From DQTL01 sp964396505 (GTDB lineage Bacteria > Bacteroidota > Bacteroidia > Flavobacteriales > Flavobacteriaceae): 17,856 bases of DNA. This document shows, in pieces, positions 15,820 through 17,856 of the stretch; the first letter of the stretch is position 1; every line of letters starts with the position of its first letter. The stretch is taken from the NCBI GenBank assembly GCA_964396505.1, contig CAYNFJ010000038.1, forward strand, positions 1 to 17,856, read 5' to 3'. The translations under genes were made by a program, and so were the position numbers. The notes under the pieces are model-generated. The model had not been told where the DNA came from and made no database searches. It saw nothing but the letters and a program-made list of their open reading frames with translations.

Positions 15820-16659
15820 ATGACAAAAAGAGTTTTATTTGTTTTAATGAGTATGGTATTCGCTTTAAATATAGCTGCTCAGAAACCACAACGTATTGCT
15901 TATATTGATATGGAATATATTTTGGAAAATGTTCCTGATTATCAAAAAGCAACCACACAATTAGACGCAAAAGTTCAAAAATGGCAAGAAAAAATAGCCA
16001 AAGAAGAAAGAGAATTGGAAGTGCTTAAAACCGATTTGAGCAATGAAAAGGCATTGCTGACTAAAAATTTAATTGAAGAACGCGAAGAAGATATCGCTAT
16101 TAAAGCAGAAGAGTTAAAAAAAACTAAAAATAAATACTTTGGCACAGAAGGTGATTTGTATAAATTGCGCAAACAATTGGTAAAACCGGTTCAAGATCAA
16201 ATTTACAATGCCATTCAGGATATTGCCAAAAAAAGAAAATATGATTTTGTTTTAGATAAGTCCAGCGACTTAATTATGCTTTATACCAATGATAAATATG
16301 ATATCAGTGATTTGGTCGTAAAAAGTATAACCAGAAATGAAAAACAAAAGCAGATAGCCGAGAAAAGAAGCAAAAAACAAATGGCAATCAAGGCAAAACA
16401 GAAGCGAGCAAAAGAGCCAAATCCTGAATTACAAAAAAAAATGGAAGAACGGGAGGCTAAGAAAAAACAATTAAAGGATAAGATAGAAGCTCAAAAGAAA
16501 GAACGGGCTAAAAAACGAGAAGAACAAAAAAAGAAAATTGAAGCCGCCCGTAAAAAGAAATTAGAAGAAAGAGAAGCTGCTAAAAAGAAAATAGCCGATA
16601 AAAGAGCAGCAGAACAAAAAGCTAGAGAAGAAAAACAACAACAAGAAAATAAACAATAA
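15820..16659 (+). CDS. OmpH/Skp-type periplasmic chaperone with long charged C-terminal tail
   Basis: A 279-residue protein with signal peptide MTKRVLFVLMSMVFALNIAAQ. The Skp core (about 22-170) has the beta-strand RIAYIDMEYIL, long coiled-coil arms (about 45-110) and the closing segment KKRKYDFVLDKSS. Skp trimers hold unfolded outer-membrane proteins for BamA. Unlike classical Skp (about 160 residues) there is an extra tail of about 109 residues (171-279) built almost only from Lys, Glu, Arg, Ala and Gln, predicted helical or coiled coil. Such tails occur in some Bacteroidota OmpH proteins; their function is unknown to me. It sits between bamA and a second, normal-length skp. Confidence 0.92.
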   Translation: MTKRVLFVLMSMVFALNIAAQKPQRIAYIDMEYILENVPDYQKATTQLDAKVQKWQEKIAKEERELEVLKTDLSNEKALLTKNLIEEREEDIAIKAEELKKTKNKYFGTEGDLYKLRKQLVKPVQDQIYNAIQDIAKKRKYDFVLDKSSDLIMLYTNDKYDISDLVVKSITRNEKQKQIAEKRSKKQMAIKAKQKRAKEPNPELQKKMEEREAKKKQLKDKIEAQKKERAKKREEQKKKIEAARKKKLEEREAAKKKIADKRAAEQKAREEKQQQENKQ

Positions 16660-16676
16660 TTAAAATAAGAATTAAA

Positions 16677-17177
16677 ATGAACGCAATTAAAACACTTTTA
16701 TTAGTCACTATTTTTACTTTAGGATTTACACAAGTTAACGCACAATCTAAAGTAGCACACATTAACACAGACCAACTAATGGCGGCTATGCCGGAAACAA
16801 AAGCTTTAAATGCTAAACTTGAAAAATTAGGAAAAACCTATGATGATGAAGTGAAAGCTAAAGAAGCCGAGTTACAAGCAAAATTCAAAAAATACAATGC
16901 AGAGTTTAAGACTCAAACAGAAGAAACAAACAAACAAAGAACTGCAGAAGTACAAGCCGATGCCAAAAAAATAGAACAATACAAAGCAGAGGCTATGAAA
17001 GATTTGCAAAAACAACAAAACGATGGTTTGAAACCCATTATCGATAAAGCGATGAAAGCTATTGAAGATGTTGCTGCGGCACAAGGCTATGATTATGTCT
17101 TGAATGCCAATACTTTGGTAGTTGCCAAAGGAAAAGATTTGTTGCCCGATGTAAAAGCAAAATTAGGAATTCAATAA
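16677..17177 (+). CDS. OmpH/Skp-type periplasmic chaperone, normal length
   Basis: A 166-residue protein with signal peptide MNAIKTLLLVTIFTLGFTQV then NAQ, followed by the Skp strand SKVAHINTDQLMAAMPE. Two coiled-coil arms (about 45-120) and the C-terminal segment AAAQGYDYVLNANTLVVAKG complete the usual Skp architecture. It starts 17 bp after the first skp gene with no promoter between, so the two are co-transcribed. It likely chaperones outer-membrane proteins towards BamA. A strong terminator follows 20 bp after its stop. Confidence 0.95.
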   Translation: MNAIKTLLLVTIFTLGFTQVNAQSKVAHINTDQLMAAMPETKALNAKLEKLGKTYDDEVKAKEAELQAKFKKYNAEFKTQTEETNKQRTAEVQADAKKIEQYKAEAMKDLQKQQNDGLKPIIDKAMKAIEDVAAAQGYDYVLNANTLVVAKGKDLLPDVKAKLGIQ

Positions 17178-17196
17178 GATCTATTGAGTTATAAAT

Positions 17197-17229
17197 AAAA
17201 AAACCGTTCGAGAATCGAACGGTTTTTTT
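17197..17229 (+). terminator. Strong, symmetrical rho-independent terminator after skp
   Basis: CCGTTCGA (17204-17211) pairs with TCGAACGG (17215-17222) around a GAA loop, with seven As before and seven Ts after that can extend the stem. It ends the bamA/skp transcript and by symmetry could work in both directions. Its T-tract runs into the murI -7 box. Confidence 0.95.
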
Positions 17230-17236
17230 ATTTTTG
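17229..17236 (+). promoter_or_regulatory. Putative -7 box for murI
   Basis: TATTTTTG exactly matches TAnnTTTG and begins in the last T of the preceding terminator, 7 bp before the murI ATG. That leaves almost no leader, so either murI is nearly leaderless or the true promoter lies elsewhere. The -33 position would fall in the terminator stem and holds no TTG. Confidence 0.3.
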
Positions 17237-17242
17237 TAAAAT

Positions 17243-17856
17243 ATGACAAAAAATCAACATCCCATAGGTTTTTTTGATTCCGGTGTTGGCGGAACTTCCA
17301 TCTGGAAAGAAATGATACAGTTGCTTCCAAATGAGAATACGGTTTACTTAGCAGATAGCAAGCATGCTCCTTACGGGCAAAAAACAACCGATGAAATAAT
17401 TGTACTTAGTGAAAAAAATACAGAATTATTATTAAATAAAAATTGTAAAATAATTGTAGTAGCCTGCAATACCGCCACCACCAATGCTATCTCTCATCTC
17501 CGAAAAAAATATAAGATTCCGTTTATCGGTATTGAACCCGCTATCAAACCCGCGGCTTTACAAACCCAAACTAAAGCTGTTGGGATACTTGCCACCCAAG
17601 GGACTTTGAGTAGTGAATTGTTCGCCAAAACATCCGGTAAGTTTGCCCGAGATATAAAAATTGTTGAACAACAAGGAACCGGTCTTGTAGAACTGATTGA
17701 ATCGAATCAAATCAATACCGATAAAATAAATTTGTTGTTACAAGAATATTTATATCCGATGTTGGACAATAATATAGACCATCTTATTTTGGGTTGCACG
17801 CATTATCCATATCTAATCCCTCAGATCAAAAAAATAATAGGAAATCAAGTTACCAT
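17243..17856 (+). CDS. murI: Glutamate racemase, C-terminus cut by window edge
   Basis: Converts L-glutamate to D-glutamate for peptidoglycan stem peptides, in the cytoplasm. The frame is open from ATG 17243 to the window end (204 full codons; the full enzyme is about 260-270). The signatures are intact: FDSGVGGTS (11-19), HAPYGQ (41-46), the first catalytic cysteine in VVACNTATTNA (Cys75), and the second in LGCTHYP (Cys185). It lies 65 bp after the second skp, beyond a strong terminator, so it is probably a separate transcription unit although it belongs to the same wall-building theme. Confidence 0.96.
   Translation, partial: MTKNQHPIGFFDSGVGGTSIWKEMIQLLPNENTVYLADSKHAPYGQKTTDEIIVLSEKNTELLLNKNCKIIVVACNTATTNAISHLRKKYKIPFIGIEPAIKPAALQTQTKAVGILATQGTLSSELFAKTSGKFARDIKIVEQQGTGLVELIESNQINTDKINLLLQEYLYPMLDNNIDHLILGCTHYPYLIPQIKKIIGNQVT

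Noticed and set aside
1..17856. Mobile elements, integrases, defence genes or biosynthetic clusters
   Set aside because: No transposase, integrase, terminal repeats, restriction or toxin-antitoxin genes were seen on either strand. The gene content is conserved core genome apart from the Tyr-rich lipoprotein.

Overview
The window looks like chromosomal core sequence from an AT-rich member of the Bacteroidota, most likely class Flavobacteriia. The evidence is the protein sequences (archaeal/eukaryote-type ProRS, OmpP1/FadL porin, DUF6089/PorG-type protein), the gene orders, and repeated matches to the Bacteroidota promoter -7 element TAnnTTTG upstream of genes.

Layout. Positions 1-1353 (minus) hold the first 451 residues of an OmpP1/FadL/TodX-type outer-membrane transporter, cut by the window edge. 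Next, also on minus, is a 463-residue lipoprotein with a tyrosine-rich middle and a five-unit Pro/Arg/Thr repeat (1434-2825). It is divergent from proS (2925-4400, plus), which is followed by tRNA-Glu(UUC) and rpsT. Convergent to rpsT is a complete elongasome cluster on minus: mreB, mreC, mreD, mrdA (PBP2) and rodA (10625 down to 4928), where every junction after mreC overlaps. prfA (minus) lies upstream of mreB. Divergent from prfA is an envelope-biogenesis cluster on plus: DUF6089/porG-like, uppS, bamA and two skp/ompH genes. A strong terminator closes it, and the start of murI runs off the window end. A 100-N assembly gap (12600-12699) removes the end of porG and the start of uppS.

How the genes fit together. 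Most of the window concerns building the cell envelope. MurI supplies D-glutamate, UppS the C55 lipid carrier, and RodA/PBP2/MreBCD elongate peptidoglycan. BamA with two Skp-type chaperones inserts outer-membrane proteins. The porG-like product probably belongs to the type IX secretion system. ProS, tRNA-Glu, S20 and RF1 are translation genes.

I do not see a novel defence, mobile or biosynthetic system. The least explained item is the repeat-bearing Tyr/Arg-rich lipoprotein. Other points worth checking are the interleaved divergent promoters in front of proS, the long charged tail on the first Skp, a palindrome upstream of mreB, and an assembly gap whose stated size is probably too small.
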